Assembly (NCBI GenBank): GCA_030998225.1
Contig: JAPYXD010000250.1
Location: 4,216,001 to 4,280,000, forward strand
Length of the DNA: 64,000 nt
Origin: Diplolepis rosae
Lineage: Eukaryota > Arthropoda > Insecta > Hymenoptera > Diplolepididae
Direction: 5' to 3'
Below, one piece after another: positions 48,546 to 60,245 of the stretch. A program made the translations under genes and the position numbers. The notes under the pieces are model-generated. The model was not told the DNA's origin. It searched no databases and was given only the letters and a program-made list of their open reading frames with translations. Position 1 is the first letter of the stretch. Every line of letters begins with the position of its first letter.

Positions 48546-48834
48546 ATGGAAACTAGATATAAGGAGACCAATCTCTTATGGTCATACTTCACAAAACATG
48601 AAATGAAGTTCTGCCAAGTACTTAGTTAAAAAACTTCCCGATGAGGGCACGTGTGTTCCCTGGGTGCAAAATGGCGGCATCTACGGTTTATAAGCATCGT
48701 GTATTAGGCGTCGCCATTTTGCACCCAGGGAACACACATGCCCTCATTGGGAAGTTTTTTAACTATGTACTTGACAGAACTTCATTTCGGGAATGGATAT
48801 ATGGAGATTGGTCTCCTTATATCTAGTCTCCATG
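48546..48834. mobile_element. Near-perfect ~290-bp hairpin
   Basis: ATGGAAACTAGATATAAGG at the left is mirrored by ATCTAGTCTCCATGG at the right, and pairing continues almost without break to the centre near 48,690 (GGGTGCAAAATGGCGGC / GCCGCCATTTTGCACCC-like). A 61-codon frame across one arm is a by-product. Either a foldback MITE or a source of double-stranded RNA. Confidence 0.85.
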
Positions 48835-49098
48835 GTCCTTCCATTTTTTGAACGCGTAAAGTTAAGCTCAGAGTTCTACTTTTTTAACCTTGCTCTGGGT
48901 GGAGGGTTGAGAGGAGTTTGGTGACACTGTCATTAATGATGATAAAATGTTGAAAAAAACTATAACAATTTGTGATACATATGTATATCTATTTCTTAAA
49001 AAAGTAGAATAAATATTTTTATACGTTTTTTCCATCGATCATCTTTTAAATTCTATCACCTTTTTTAATATGAAATTTAGCATCTACAATAATCATAT

Positions 49099-49202
49099 CC
49101 CGAACAGCACCATTGTCCCACATTGTCCCATGGGACGCTTACGGGACTGTTTGAGAGCCCAGAACCGTCCTGGGATATTGACGGGATAATGGTACTGTTC
49201 GG
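49099..49202. mobile_element. Tiny MITE (104 bp) with CCGAACAG ends
   Basis: CCGAACAGCACCATTGTCCC is mirrored by GGGATAATGGTACTGTTCGG with two differences. The centre holds further short TCCCA/TGGGA pairings. The following stretch to 49,740 is AT-rich with no gene. Confidence 0.75.
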
Positions 49203-49740
49203 TCAAGAATCTATCATCTACAATTTTTCAGATTATCTATTTTTTTCCATCTTCTAAAGTACGTAATCTTTTAGAATTTCTCATCAATATTTTTTTCTAT
49301 TTACTTAATCTATATCGTCTGATTTATACATCCATTAATATCGAGGTTAATATATCATCTGTTACGTTCGAGAAACTATTATTCATCATCATCTTTCGCA
49401 TTTTATATCATTTATTCTTCGATGAAATATATTATCTCTATCATCTCCGGCCTCGAAATTGATTATTATTATATTTATTCGTTATTATTTTTGCTAAGTA
49501 AAAATAATGACAATATATTGATTTTAAAACAGCAACAATTTAAACAATAATAATAATACTTATTAACATGGCAATACCCTTGTATTATGTGAAAATAATG
49601 TAAACGAATTTACGTAAATACGCAATATTTACATACTATTGTGGGGATAGATTGATGTAATCTTTATGTAAATGTACCATCTAGAATTTATATGATATTT
49701 ATATGAATTTTATGTAATTCTGGCTACAAAAGTAGCGATT

Positions 49741-50320
49741 TCAATTTTATTGACCCAGCCAAAAAAGTCTAGCTGGTTTTACGGAAGTTATTCCAACAGG
49801 TTTACCATGCCAATTCACCGTTTGGATTTTCCAACTGGTTTTCTCATAAAGACCTTTTTTTATCCAGCTATAAAAGACCAGCTGGTTTTTTAAACTGTTT
49901 TTTATATAGTTTTCCAAAAGGTCTTCTAGAATGGTCCTTTTTTCCAACTCAAAAAGATCAGCTGGTTTTTTCAAATGGTTTCTTAATTTGGTTTGAAAAA
50001 AAAATGTTTTTCAAGTTTTTTAAAGGTGCCGTAATATGCATAACTAAAAACTAGGACGTCTTCAGAAAACTTTGATATATATTTTTCCAAACCAGATGGA
50101 AAAACCAGCTGGTCTTTTGAGTTGGAAAAAAGGACCATTTTAAAATACCTTTCAGGAAACCATATCAAGAAACCAGTTGGAAAAACCAATTGTCTTTTAT
50201 AATTGAATTAAAAAGACCTTCTGGGAAATCCAGTTGGAAAAACTAACTGGTAAATTGGCACAGTGAAACAGTTAGAAAACAAACTGGTTAAACCAGATTG
50301 ACTTACCCAGCCGAAAAAAT
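49741..50320. repeat. Foldback built from repeated AACCAGCTGGT motifs
   Basis: GACCAGCTGGTTTT-type palindromes recur about ten times, and the left half (49,780-49,980) pairs with the right half (50,085-50,260) around a centre near 50,020. A TTGAC...CCAGCC direct repeat stands at both ends. The 75-codon frame at 49747-49974 simply translates the motif. From here to 50,660 no gene is seen. Confidence 0.65.
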
Positions 50321-50660
50321 TAGTATTTTTAATAATATTAAAACACGTCACTTACAAGTGCTTGGATTGCAATAATAAAAAGAAGGTGAATAAATTTTGT
50401 ACACAATCTTACATTTATTTTAACCTATAATAGTAACAATGTTCAATGTCATGAAATTATTATTAATATTCAGGCTCAACCAATATCAATTACACTTTCA
50501 TGAACAAAAGTACAATATACGTTTGAAGGCTTAAATTTTTTCTGACATTTTTCAATGATATTATATTTATAATTTTTATTGAATTTTCAAAAAATTTTTG
50601 CAAATTAATATATAATTACTCAAAGCAAAAGCATGAAAAATAAAAACAATCCTCAAAGCG

Positions 50661-52334
50661 TTACTCCTTTTTTTTATCAGAAGAAATAATCATTTTCATG
50701 ATTTCTCCAAAAGTTTTCATGTCGTTGCGCCTTTGGGATAAAAATTCTTTTTGTCTTCTCTTAGCTGCTTCCTCTTTTCTTTGCAAATACTCTTCCAACC
50801 ATTTTGGAGCCGATTTGTTGGTGCTGCTGCAGGTTTTTCTTTTTTTCTTTAAGTCAGGAGGAGAAAATTCGTCGTCATCTTCATTAGTCGTCGGCGTTTT
50901 CCGTTTCAGCTCCACATTACATCCTATACCTGATTAATAAAATAATATAAATATACACTTTCCAATACATTGTAGAGCATTTCATTTTATAACAGAGTAA
51001 AGGTTTTTTTAAAGTAATAATCGAATTACTAGAATGTTCACAATTAATTTTAAAACGACGCGGAAGTCATCGTACATTCCTGTATACCGACATTTTTATA
51101 TTTTAAATTGATTTTTCGTATTATAAAGAATTCAGAAAATAATTATTTTTTGTAAGATGTTCAAGAATTTCTCAACAAATTTGCATTCATTTTTCTTATA
51201 TTGTTCTTAATTTATGAAAAGTTTATCGATTCGCCCGAATGGCTTGAACAGCAAATTGGCTCTTTTGCTATACGATCTAATTTTTATAACAATTTCAAGA
51301 GATAGAGACCGCAGGAAATTTTTTAAAACAATTCTTGATAATCTTTGACAACATTTTTCTCTGCAAGTAGTTATCATAAAAAATTATTCGAAAGTACAAA
51401 ATATGATTTTATCATTATTCACTTTTTACTTTACTTTTATTGTTTACCTTTAATAATTTAAAGTTTTCTCATGTAACCAATATTTCATGCAATAATTTAC
51501 AATGTAGAGTATGTCATAAAAATTTTAATTAATTTCAATGATAACTATACGCAAATGATACCTTTACTTGAAGAAGCAAGCGCGACTGGCTCAATGTTAT
51601 GCCGCTTCCCGAGAATTTCGTCAAATTCGTCAAAAAATTCGAATTCTTTCAATTTTTTTTGTCCTGTTGCTTTAGGTCCTCGATTTTCCTTGTGCTTTAT
51701 GTACATTTTTTTCAAGTTCTTCCATTTCTCCCGAGTTTGCTTCCAATTGTATTTATATCCTGAATTTTCTATTTGGTTAGCAATGTCTTTCCACATGCTT
51801 TCGCTGAATATTCCTGACTTTTCGAGTTTCGGGACTTGATCTTTGTAAAAACCGATGAGCGCACTGTAAAAATTATTTTATTAAGGCAACTTTTGAACAT
51901 AACTGCAGTATCATGTTTTGCATAATTCCATTTTAAATGTACAAAATAAAAACCAGAGGACAATTCTTCCAGAAATTTTTGGAAATCCTAGACAAGAATT
52001 TTCCTATAAATTGGGCGTTATATGAAATTTTTTTTATAAATATTGAAATAAAAATAAACCTTGTTGACGACGTCGACCATTTCGCTGCAATTTTGCTGCT
52101 ACTCGGAGCAGATACATCTCCGTCCAAGTCCAAGTCAGTAAGTGTGTTGTCGTCGCTGAAACTCGAGCATCCAGGCAGAAAACAAGACGATTCATTCTCG
52201 TTGTCATTATCATTGTCGTCATTATCATTCTCGAAATAATTCTTATCGGCATTTTGTTGCACGAGGGAAAGTGGTGCGTCCTGTATTTCAATGTCCTTTG
52301 GGGGAGAGAGGAAGATGTCGATAATTCCCTGTTT
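50661..52334 (-). CDS. Harbinger Myb/SANT-like DNA-binding protein, three recognised exons
   Basis: Predicted exons 52334-52060, 51863-51562 and 50923-50661 join in phase (275+302+263 bp) with GT-AG borders; the start exon upstream of 52334 is not identified. The middle exon holds a Myb/SANT- or MADF-like trihelix: ALIGFYKDQVPKLEKS, ESMWKDIANQIENSGY and NWKQTREKWKNLKKMYIKH. Exon 1 is strongly acidic (a DNDDNDNDNENES run) and has a Ser-rich end. The last exon has a basic stretch (KKKRKTC) and a Lys/Arg coiled-coil-like tail (YLQRKEEAAKRRQKEFLSQR). In PIF/Harbinger transposons such a protein carries the transposase into the nucleus and to the ends. The frame has no stop. Confidence 0.72.
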
Positions 52335-52415
52335 CTGCAAAATAGCACGAAAAATTGATGTTTTTAGGCATCGTTTGACATTCATGAGATTGTTCGAAAT
52401 ATATATTTGTTTCAA

Positions 52416-53446
52416 TTTAAATAAATTAGTTGTTAATCGAACGAATTTCGTATAATTTGTATTTCATATGTAATCAGCATCGATAAAAGAACCTTTTAAA
52501 TCTACAGATCATTTATAAAATTTCCTATCATCATTGTCATTCTCAGAAAGAAAAAAAAAGATTTTTCTTACTATGTCCTTGTAAGTAATTGACGATTTTA
52601 AGGAATTTTTATTTCATTTGGAGATTTTCATTTTCATTTCATGGAAGTGTTAAGAAAATTACCATTATTACATTTTTCGGAAATTCTGAGTTAAACTTTA
52701 ATTTTCTATTGATTACTGTTTTTATTATCATTTGGGTGATGGGATTTAATGGATATTAGAATAGCGGGTTATAACCTCCGTGTTTAGAAAATTTTCTAAA
52801 ACCAAGAAAAAAGTAATTAGAACTACATTACAATCATTTATATAAAAAGAAAATAAAAACAATGAAAAATTCCCAATTACAAGCCTTTATTTTTTTTTGA
52901 ATTTTGATAAATGCTCACCTCTCTCGCATACTCTTTTACAAAGATTTTTTATTTAATTTCATCCAGAACATATTTTCATTTGCATCGTTGCAATGATTTA
53001 ATTGCGGTTTTCGTAATCTATTTGAAAACATGAAAAAAATATATAACAATTGATTTTAAAAAAAATTGATTAAAATTCCTACTAAAAACGTATAACAAGA
53101 AGTCATTGAAAGAATCAATTATAATTTTTTAATTTTATTAGGAACCATCTTTCAATCTTTTGAATGTTTCCTATTTAAGGATGCGTTTTGGATGCGCGGT
53201 CGGTGCAAATGAAAAAAAATGAAACAAAGCGTTTTGCTTTTTAAATTTCGAAATTTCCTTTTCTTCTCACCAACAATTTTTAAAACAAATAAAAACTGAA
53301 TACAAATGCAAAGAACTGGGAAACTTGGAGAAGCGTAAAAAAATAAAGAACAAAGATGCACCTGCACAATTAAGATAAAAATACTTTCAATAAAAATTTC
53401 CAAAATTTTGAATGAATAAAAAAACATTGTTTACATATTTTATAAA
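52416..53446. other. Stretch between the two Harbinger genes, no gene
   Basis: AT-rich with no domain-bearing frame. It should contain the first exon of the Myb-like gene and the end of the nuclease transcript, but I could not define either. Confidence 0.35.
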
Positions 53447-54161
53447 TTAGTAAAGATTACGGCGAGTTGCTAATTGAGTCGCTAATCGATCTCGTCTTAA
53501 AATTCCTGCTTCATCATCGTGGATGTCCTCGACAAATAGTCTGTTTGCCTCGTCCACGTCCTCGTTTCTCGGTTCTATCCCTTCTGCAATGTACTCTTCT
53601 AATTTGTTATCGTTATAATTGAGGCAAATATTGTGAAGCACGCATGCGGCGATGATTGCCAATGGTATCAAGTCCAGTCTGACCATGTACAAATACTTCA
53701 GTCTTCTGAAACGCCCTTTTAGCAAGGCGAAAGCTCTTTTGATGCTGCTTCGATACTTAGAAAGAACTGAATTAAATCGAATTTGCATTTGCGTTAATCC
53801 ACCTCGGTTCATGTACGGTGTAATACACCAGTTTCATAATGGATAAGCTTTGTCGCCCAGTATGAATTCGTCATTCGGAAAATATTTCCGAGGATTATCG
53901 TGAATTAATTGAAAAATGTCAGAGGAGCGAAAAATCCTACTATCGTGAGCCGAACTAGGAAAGCCTGCGAAGCAGTCGATGAATTTCAACGATGGTATGC
54001 AAATAGCCTGCAGGGTTTCTGCGGTGAAAAGTTTGCGACAAACGTAAGATTGCGGATCCCTAGACGGAGCTGGAATCTGAACGTACATGCCGTCGATGCA
54101 TGCTATAGCGCCCGGTAGATCGTGGAAGGATAAATTGATTCTTTCGATCTCGTTCAAGGTA

Positions 54162-56071
54162 CCCGTGTAGAAATTGCCCTATCTTTCCTTATTTCAAGTT
54201 GGGTTCTAGTGGGGCCCGGACTAGAATTTCCTCATCTAGAAAAAACTGGTAGGGGCCCTGTTAGCACCCGATTAGTATTTCTAGTCCAGAAAAAACTGAT
54301 AGGGGCCCTGTCAGGTTCTAGTGAGGAATTCCTTGTTTCGCTTAAGTATGGAAAATCTATTTGTATCTGGCGGGGCCCCGACTAGAGAATCCCTATTTGT
54401 AATATTTGTGGTTAAGGTTAGGTCCATTAGATACAACATAACCTTTATTCTTTATTCTCATTAAAATTTGATCTTATCTGATAAAAATGGAGATTTTCTG
54501 AACACGGTCTTGGATAAAATCAATACTTAAGAGGAAGCAACAACATTTAAGAAAACTTTTTCATAATTTTAACTCGAATTCGCATGTAATTATAATAATC
54601 ATATGCGAGCACGTTTGTGTATGTGTGTGTATCTTATTGTGTCGAGGTAATAACAATAACGAAACATGTAGTTCAATTAACATGGGGTGAATAGTAAAAT
54701 CAATTGAAGCTTCCATAATAAACATAAGCGGTAGAAGTTACTACATAAGTGTAGTTAGAAAAACAAGCTATTGATAAGTAAATAAGTGTACTATTTTTTT
54801 AATAGTTTTTCGTTATGCGATAATTTTCTTGATTCAAAAGTTTCATCATATTTTTGGAATTGAAAAAACTCAAATTTTTTAGATTCTGAACATACGTTGA
54901 TTTTACTCTTAAAAACAAAAATTAAAGGAATCATAACGTGTATAAAGTATCACTAATATACAATAATAAAAATTAATACTTCTAAAATGTACATGAAGCT
55001 TTTTATTATGTAATGTTCTTTAATACAAAAATTTGACCTGTTTATTTCAAAAATATTTCATTTTATAGAAAATCGATTCAATAATTAAAAATTTTAATCA
55101 GAATCATAAATTGGCATAAAATTTAAAAATTCCCGGTTACACGGGGCCCATACACTTGTTACACGGCCCTGCAGTAGTTGCAGGTTATAAGCGCTATTTT
55201 CTTTCTTGTATTCCAAGCGTGCGCAGCCGAGAGGCTTAGTCGTTAGGTTAGTAATGCGTTAATTATAAGTAGAGAGGGTTCGAACCCGCAGCGTTAAGAA
55301 TAATTTTTAATACTACCCAAACGAGCGTTTGTGTAGTGTAGAGGGGAATGTGTGTTTGTAGGTAGGTTTGTATATAAAAATAGTAAATTAAAGACTGCTT
55401 GAAAGTAAATAATGTTTTGAAATGTACTAATAAGAATATTCATCGATTCAACTACTGCTCTTACTTGATTTACCCTTATGTTCCTGCGGTTCACTTAACT
55501 TCAAAAATTACACTGGGGCCTTTGTAAACTATGGAAAGTAAGTTAAAAAGTAGTCAAACTTACTGAGATTTTTTTTAGTGTACTTGTAATGAAAAAGTAC
55601 TGTCAATTTACTCAGAAAAAAATTTCCTAGCTTAAAAACAGATTTTTTACTGTGAAAACAGTAAACTTAACCTTCCAAGCGAATATCCCTCCATTGCCGT
55701 TAAAAATGTTAAATATTAGAGTCTTAACTCGAATTTCCCCTGTACTTTTTCTCTCAGTGTGGAAAATCGTTTTAATTTATTATTTTCTCAGTGAGATACC
55801 TGAACAAAATTGGTCACGCGACTCTGCTAATATATGCCCTTAAATTCAATGCGGAAGTCCAATAGGGCCCTAATGGTGTCCTTTTTTGTAGGTGGGGAAG
55901 TGTAAGGGCTGACCTCACTAAACCCCTACTAGAAAGTCTAGTAGGGCCCACCTCGATAAAAGCGTTTCGTTACCGACGGGGCCCTGACTAGTTTTCCACG
56001 CTAGATCTCGATTAGAGATGGGGCAAACTCGTCGGGGCCCCACTAGACCCCTATAAAAATTTCTACACGGG
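54162..56071. mobile_element. 1.9-kb TA-flanked insert with GGGGCCC-rich ends
   Basis: Both ends read CCCGTGTAGAAATT in inverted orientation and are flanked by TA (54160-54161 and 56072-56073). The end regions carry repeated CTAGTGGGGCCC and AGGGGCCCTG motifs; the interior is AT-rich. No transposase. It interrupts the Harbinger nuclease gene exactly between IIKWP and LNEIE. The interior has a tRNA-like patch at about 55,200. Confidence 0.88.
55205..55310 (+). other. tRNA-derived SINE-like segment
   Basis: GCAGCCGAGAGGCTTAGTCG (A-box-like) is followed about 50 bp later by GGGTTCGAACCCGCAGCG (a perfect B box with paired T-arm). The two are at tRNA-like spacing but the middle does not fold into an anticodon arm I can trust. 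A tRNA-derived SINE head is likely; the tail is unclear. Confidence 0.5.
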
Positions 56072-56231
56072 TAGGCCATTTTATAATTGCAGGTGCCAAA
56101 TGATTAAAAACTTCGATGACTCTCACAAAACAGTGGTGTAGAGATGATTTGCCGAGATCGAACTTTTCTGCGACCGATCTGACGGAAAAAATGTACTCAT
56201 ATAGTAATATAATGTTTGCAAATATAAACAT

Positions 56232-57529
56232 TTTGAATTATTAATCTTTTGATTTCGATAGAATGTACATTTCAAAATAAAATTGTATTGAACTTGAATT
56301 TTATAACAATAAATTTTCCTCAACATTTTAACAAACCTTTCTCTCAATCATTTTCTAAAGATACGAGATAATCAAGTTTTTCGCCAGTCAGTTCTGTTTC
56401 GTTAGTACTGTTGAATGATAAAGTATTAATTTAAAAAAGTTATTAATAATGTTTGATAATAAAGTATAGATAGCATAATTTTTGGTGAAGAAGTGACGAA
56501 CTTCTGATAAATACGAGTAAAAATTGATTTAAAAAGCTCATGGAGACCTCAGTTTGATGTTGAAAATGACGCTGTTAATCATGATGATCTTACCACCGCA
56601 AGGCGATAACGGAATCCGCAAGTTTTGATTGACTAACGAAAAAGTTGAATATTTCGATCATTCTTTGAGCATTTAGTAAAAAGATAAAGAAGGAACTTCT
56701 TAGAATTTCAAGATTTCATGATTTAAAAGTATTCTGTTCACACTTTAACACAAAGTCCTGGAATCAAACAATGCACAATGCACATTTGCGAATTTTCGAA
56801 TTCGAGAGAAAATTAGCGATTCAACGGTATTCAATTGATCATCATTATTCGATGGAAAAAAAGTCGTCTGCCAATTTTTCTTGTAACTATCACTCGCAAA
56901 ATAAAAGAAGGTTCTCTATTTAAAAAAGCATAAAATTGATCGACATTGCGTCATCTAAGCCGTGAATTGACTTTTCAGTCTGCAGGATCAGGAAAATTGT
57001 CTTACGACAAAAAATTGATTGACAGTCAATAGTATATGCGATTTTTATCATGCTTCAACTAAACGCTCATTCTCCTTTTTTTCACTTTCTCAATCTAAAT
57101 TACTTCTGAATTTCTACTACAGATGAGACCTTTCATTTTGTTTCTTTTTCTTTTCAGTAATTCTATACGTGATTTTCTACTTTGATGAAAAAAATCTGTT
57201 TGCACGTATTTTATTCTCACCTCGTCATTATTCAAGAAAAAGAAATAGAAAAAAGTCGCACAAATTGATTTCGATGATGAAACACGATTCTCCACATCCA
57301 TGTTGTACAAATTTTGATGACATAATATATATTGATATTCTTCTGTCTTTAACTAACGTCAACTTTTTCAAAAGTAGACTATCGCAAAAATTCGTGATCC
57401 GTATGCATACGCATTTGAAGTGGCTTTTTCGAATGAAATAGGGTAGGTTTAAAATGCATCTATAAATTACAAGAATTTCATATACAATAGTTTCGGTCAC
57501 ATTTCGAAAATAAAGACTCTTGTGTTTGT
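56232..57529. other. AT-rich stretch, no gene defined
   Basis: Upstream of the Harbinger nuclease gene and probably holds its first exon and promoter. Frames of 70-105 codons at 57095-57545 overlap on both strands and have no motif. Confidence 0.35.
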
Positions 57530-57998
57530 AAAATTGACGAAACATTGGAAAAACTAAATAATTTGAAAATTGTGTTTAAAGAATCAATATGATTGATCAA
57601 AAATGCTAAAAATTGTAGGATTTTGCATTAATTTTTAGATAACCTTCCTTAAAATTCAAATTTCTTTAATTCAAGCCTTTACATTAATGTTGACAGTTAA
57701 TTTTTGTTTTTTGTTTTTTAATTTGAATAGAATATATATAATTTTCTATTTAAATTCCTGATTATTATTGCACAAAATTTGAAATTTTATTATTCAAAGA
57801 AATACGAATTTCGAAAGAGTAATTTACAAAAATTAACTGACAACATTAATGTAAAGGCTTGAATTAAGGAAGTTTGAATTTTAAGGAAGACTATATAAAA
57901 ATTAATGCAAAATCCTACAATTTTTAGAATTTTTGATCAATCATATTGATTTTTTAACACAATTTTTAAATTATTTAGTTTTTCCAATGTTTTGTCAA
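57530..57998. mobile_element. Foldback of ~470 bp
   Basis: 57533-57690 is mirrored by 57830-57998 (for example TTGTAGGATTTTGCATTAAT against ATTAATGCAAAATCCTACAA). The loop near 57,760 is AT-rich. No frame. Confidence 0.85.
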
Positions 57999-58052
57999 TT
58001 TTTCATAAGAAACCGACGTTGCCAAAAGTCAAATGAGCCAAATATATATATA

Positions 58053-58795
58053 AAGGGTTTCCCAATAGGGGTGATATGATTTTGAATGTCCCTATCGGGC
58101 TCATTTGAACTGACATTTTTGACGTCTGCTGTCAGTTGTCATCAGTAAGGTTTGCCATTTAATCATGAGTAGTTTCACGCTTCCACAACGTTTGGAAATT
58201 GTCCAATTATTTTATCAAAATTTGAGAAGTTTTGTCGGTGTTCAAAGAGCATATCGTGCAAAATATGGTCGTCATTCTGCTCCATCCGCGCTCTCAATTC
58301 GTCGAATAATCGATAAGTTGGAGAGTGAATTTACTCTATTGGATACTAAGCCTAAAAATCGTATGCGTACCGCACGTTCTACACAGAATATAGCCGCCGT
58401 ACAGGTCAGTATCGAGGAAAACCGTGAATTGTCCGTGCCACGCCGATCTCAGGAATTGGGCCTGTCCAGGATGACTACCTGGCGTATTTTGCGATTGGAT
58501 CTTGGCCTGCATCCCTATAAGATGATTCTGGCCCAAGAACTGAAGCCTAATGACCATCGTTTGCGTCGGGAGTTCGCGGATTGGGCTCTGGAATCAATTG
58601 AAAATGATCCCAATTTTCATCAAAAAATCATCTTTTCTGATGAGGCGCATTTTTGGCTCAAGTCTCGGGGGACATTTGGCCGATATATTGATTAAATCAT
58701 AAATGGCATAGAATATCCAATATAATAAAAAAGATTTCTATCAATTCCGAATGAATATTCAGTGTTTTTTTTCAATTTCAAAACATATCACCCTT
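58053..58795 (+). mobile_element. Second copy of the deleted Tc1-like element, right end lost
   Basis: Starts AAGGGTTTCCCAATAGGGG after TA and is nearly identical to the element at 30515-31271 in reverse. Its right end stops after CATATCACCCTTA and runs into a (TA)n microsatellite, which also stands on its left side. The inverted end is thus truncated. Confidence 0.88.
58165..58695 (+). CDS. Truncated Tc1-like transposase, second copy
   Basis: Same 176-residue frame as at 30629-31159 with about five substitutions (for example NLRSFVG for NSRSLVG). It keeps the DNA-binding part and the IIFSDEAHF first-aspartate block and ends GTFGRYID after the same frame-shifting deletion. That two copies at distant places share the deletion shows the deleted form itself multiplied. 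Whether a protein is made is unknown. Confidence 0.75.
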   Translation: MSSFTLPQRLEIVQLFYQNLRSFVGVQRAYRAKYGRHSAPSALSIRRIIDKLESEFTLLDTKPKNRMRTARSTQNIAAVQVSIEENRELSVPRRSQELGLSRMTTWRILRLDLGLHPYKMILAQELKPNDHRLRREFADWALESIENDPNFHQKIIFSDEAHFWLKSRGTFGRYID

Positions 58796-58951
58796 ATATA
58801 TATATATGTATGTATGTATATAGAAGTTGTAATTATTGTATAAATAATGAATTATCATTACGAATGTACCGCGATGGCATTACATTTTATTCCGCTTCAT
58901 TTCGCTTGTTACGGGGATTTTCTTTGGAGACTTGCAAAACTAGAAGAGATA

Positions 58952-60243
58952 CACTACCGTCGGAAATTGTGCGCACGGTGCTCGTGATCGCTATTGAAAA
59001 TCACTGCTGACTTTGAACCACGATATCTCGGTGAAAAAAAGAGACAGGGCATTTTTAAAAATATAGTTGAAAAGCTTATGAAATTCCACGTCTAGTGATG
59101 CTCAATAAATATTTTTTCGACTTTTTGAAAATAATACAGCACGTGAGGAGTTGAAAAAAAAATTCAAGATTTTCTCATATTCTCTACCTCAACTTCAACT
59201 TTTTGCATGACCTAGGAAAATTTTTTCCAACATCTGAAAATTATATGACATAAAGTCTAAAATCTTATCTTTAATTTATGCCAAGAAAACTTAAAAATTA
59301 TTCATGGGTGCCCGAGATACGATTAAAAATGTTCAATCGTATCTGAGTTGAATTTTAATCGACGATCACAATTCTCGGACGGTTTGTTACTCGCCAGTCC
59401 TCGCCTCCTTCGTTGAAGCAGGACCAAAATGGCCACGCACAGAGGTGGCGCATAAGTGGAGCCCTCTTATATGTATTTTTGATTCTGTTCATTAGTAATT
59501 TTTATTTCGAATTATTCTAAATTTCAAAAAATATTTATTGTTATTTGCGATTATTAAAAATTATTTAAATCCAATATTATCCCCATATTAACGAATAGAA
59601 CAATGATATGTAAACATTTTTTATTTCTTAAAATTCTTATAAACTAGAACATTAATAAAAATTTTAATAGTCATTGTAAATATTAACTAAGAATTAAAGA
59701 AAAGGAAATAAAGGAAACACGTTCTTGGATCAAAGAACATATAAGAGAGCTCCACTTAAGCGCCACCTTTGTGCGTGGCCTATTCGGTCCTGCCTCAACG
59801 AAGGAGGCGAGCAACAAACCGGCCGAGAATCGTGATCGTCGATTAAAATTCAACTCAGATACGATTGAACATTTTTAATCGTATCTCGGGCACCCATGAA
59901 TATTTTTCAAGTTTTCTTGGCTTAAATTAAAGATAAGATTTTAGACTTTATGTGTTAAAATTTTGAGATTTTGGAAAAAATTTTCCTAGGTCATGCAAAA
60001 AGTTGAAGTAGAGAATTTGAAAAAATCTTGAATTTTTTTTTTAACTCCTCACGTGCTGTATTATTTTCAAAAAGTCGAAAAAATATTTATTGAGCATCAC
60101 TAGACGTGGAATTTCATAAGCTTTTCAACTGTATTTTTAAAAATGCACTATCTCTTTTTTTCACCGAGATATCGTGGTTCAAAGTCAGCAGTGATTTTTA
60201 ATAGCGATCACAAGCACCGTGCGCACAATTTCCGACGGTAGTG
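58952..60243. mobile_element. TA-flanked foldback with ~520-bp arms
   Basis: Ends CACTACCGTCGGAAATTG and its complement, flanked by TA (58950-58951 and 60244-60245). 58952-59480 is mirrored by 59735-60243 with few differences, leaving a ~250-bp AT-rich loop. No open frame. Tc1/mariner-superfamily target preference; non-autonomous. Confidence 0.92.
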
Positions 60244-60245
60244 TA

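Larger units (their letters stand above)
53447..56231 (-). pseudogene. PIF/Harbinger nuclease (HARBI1-like), split by an insertion
   Basis: The N-terminal piece (56231-56074) holds a helix-turn-helix, SVRSVAEKFDLGKSSLHHCF, ending IIKWP. Removing the 54162-56071 insert and one TA copy restores phase directly into LNEIERINLSF. The catalytic part follows: DGMYVQIPAP (first Asp), then HDSRIF, and GDKAYPL (second Asp), which a TGA stop follows at 53836-53834. Then NWCITPYM and the last block, RSSIKRAFALLKGRFRRLKYL. In relatives this position is usually a glutamate (VERAF); here it is lysine, so the third catalytic residue seems lost. Insertion, stop and substitution together make it dead. First exon not found. 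Confidence 0.82.

Noticed and set aside
49747..50189. Repeat protein with KPADLFELEKR-type units
   Set aside because: Translation of the AACCAGCTGGT foldback motif; frames occur on one strand by composition and have no independent support.
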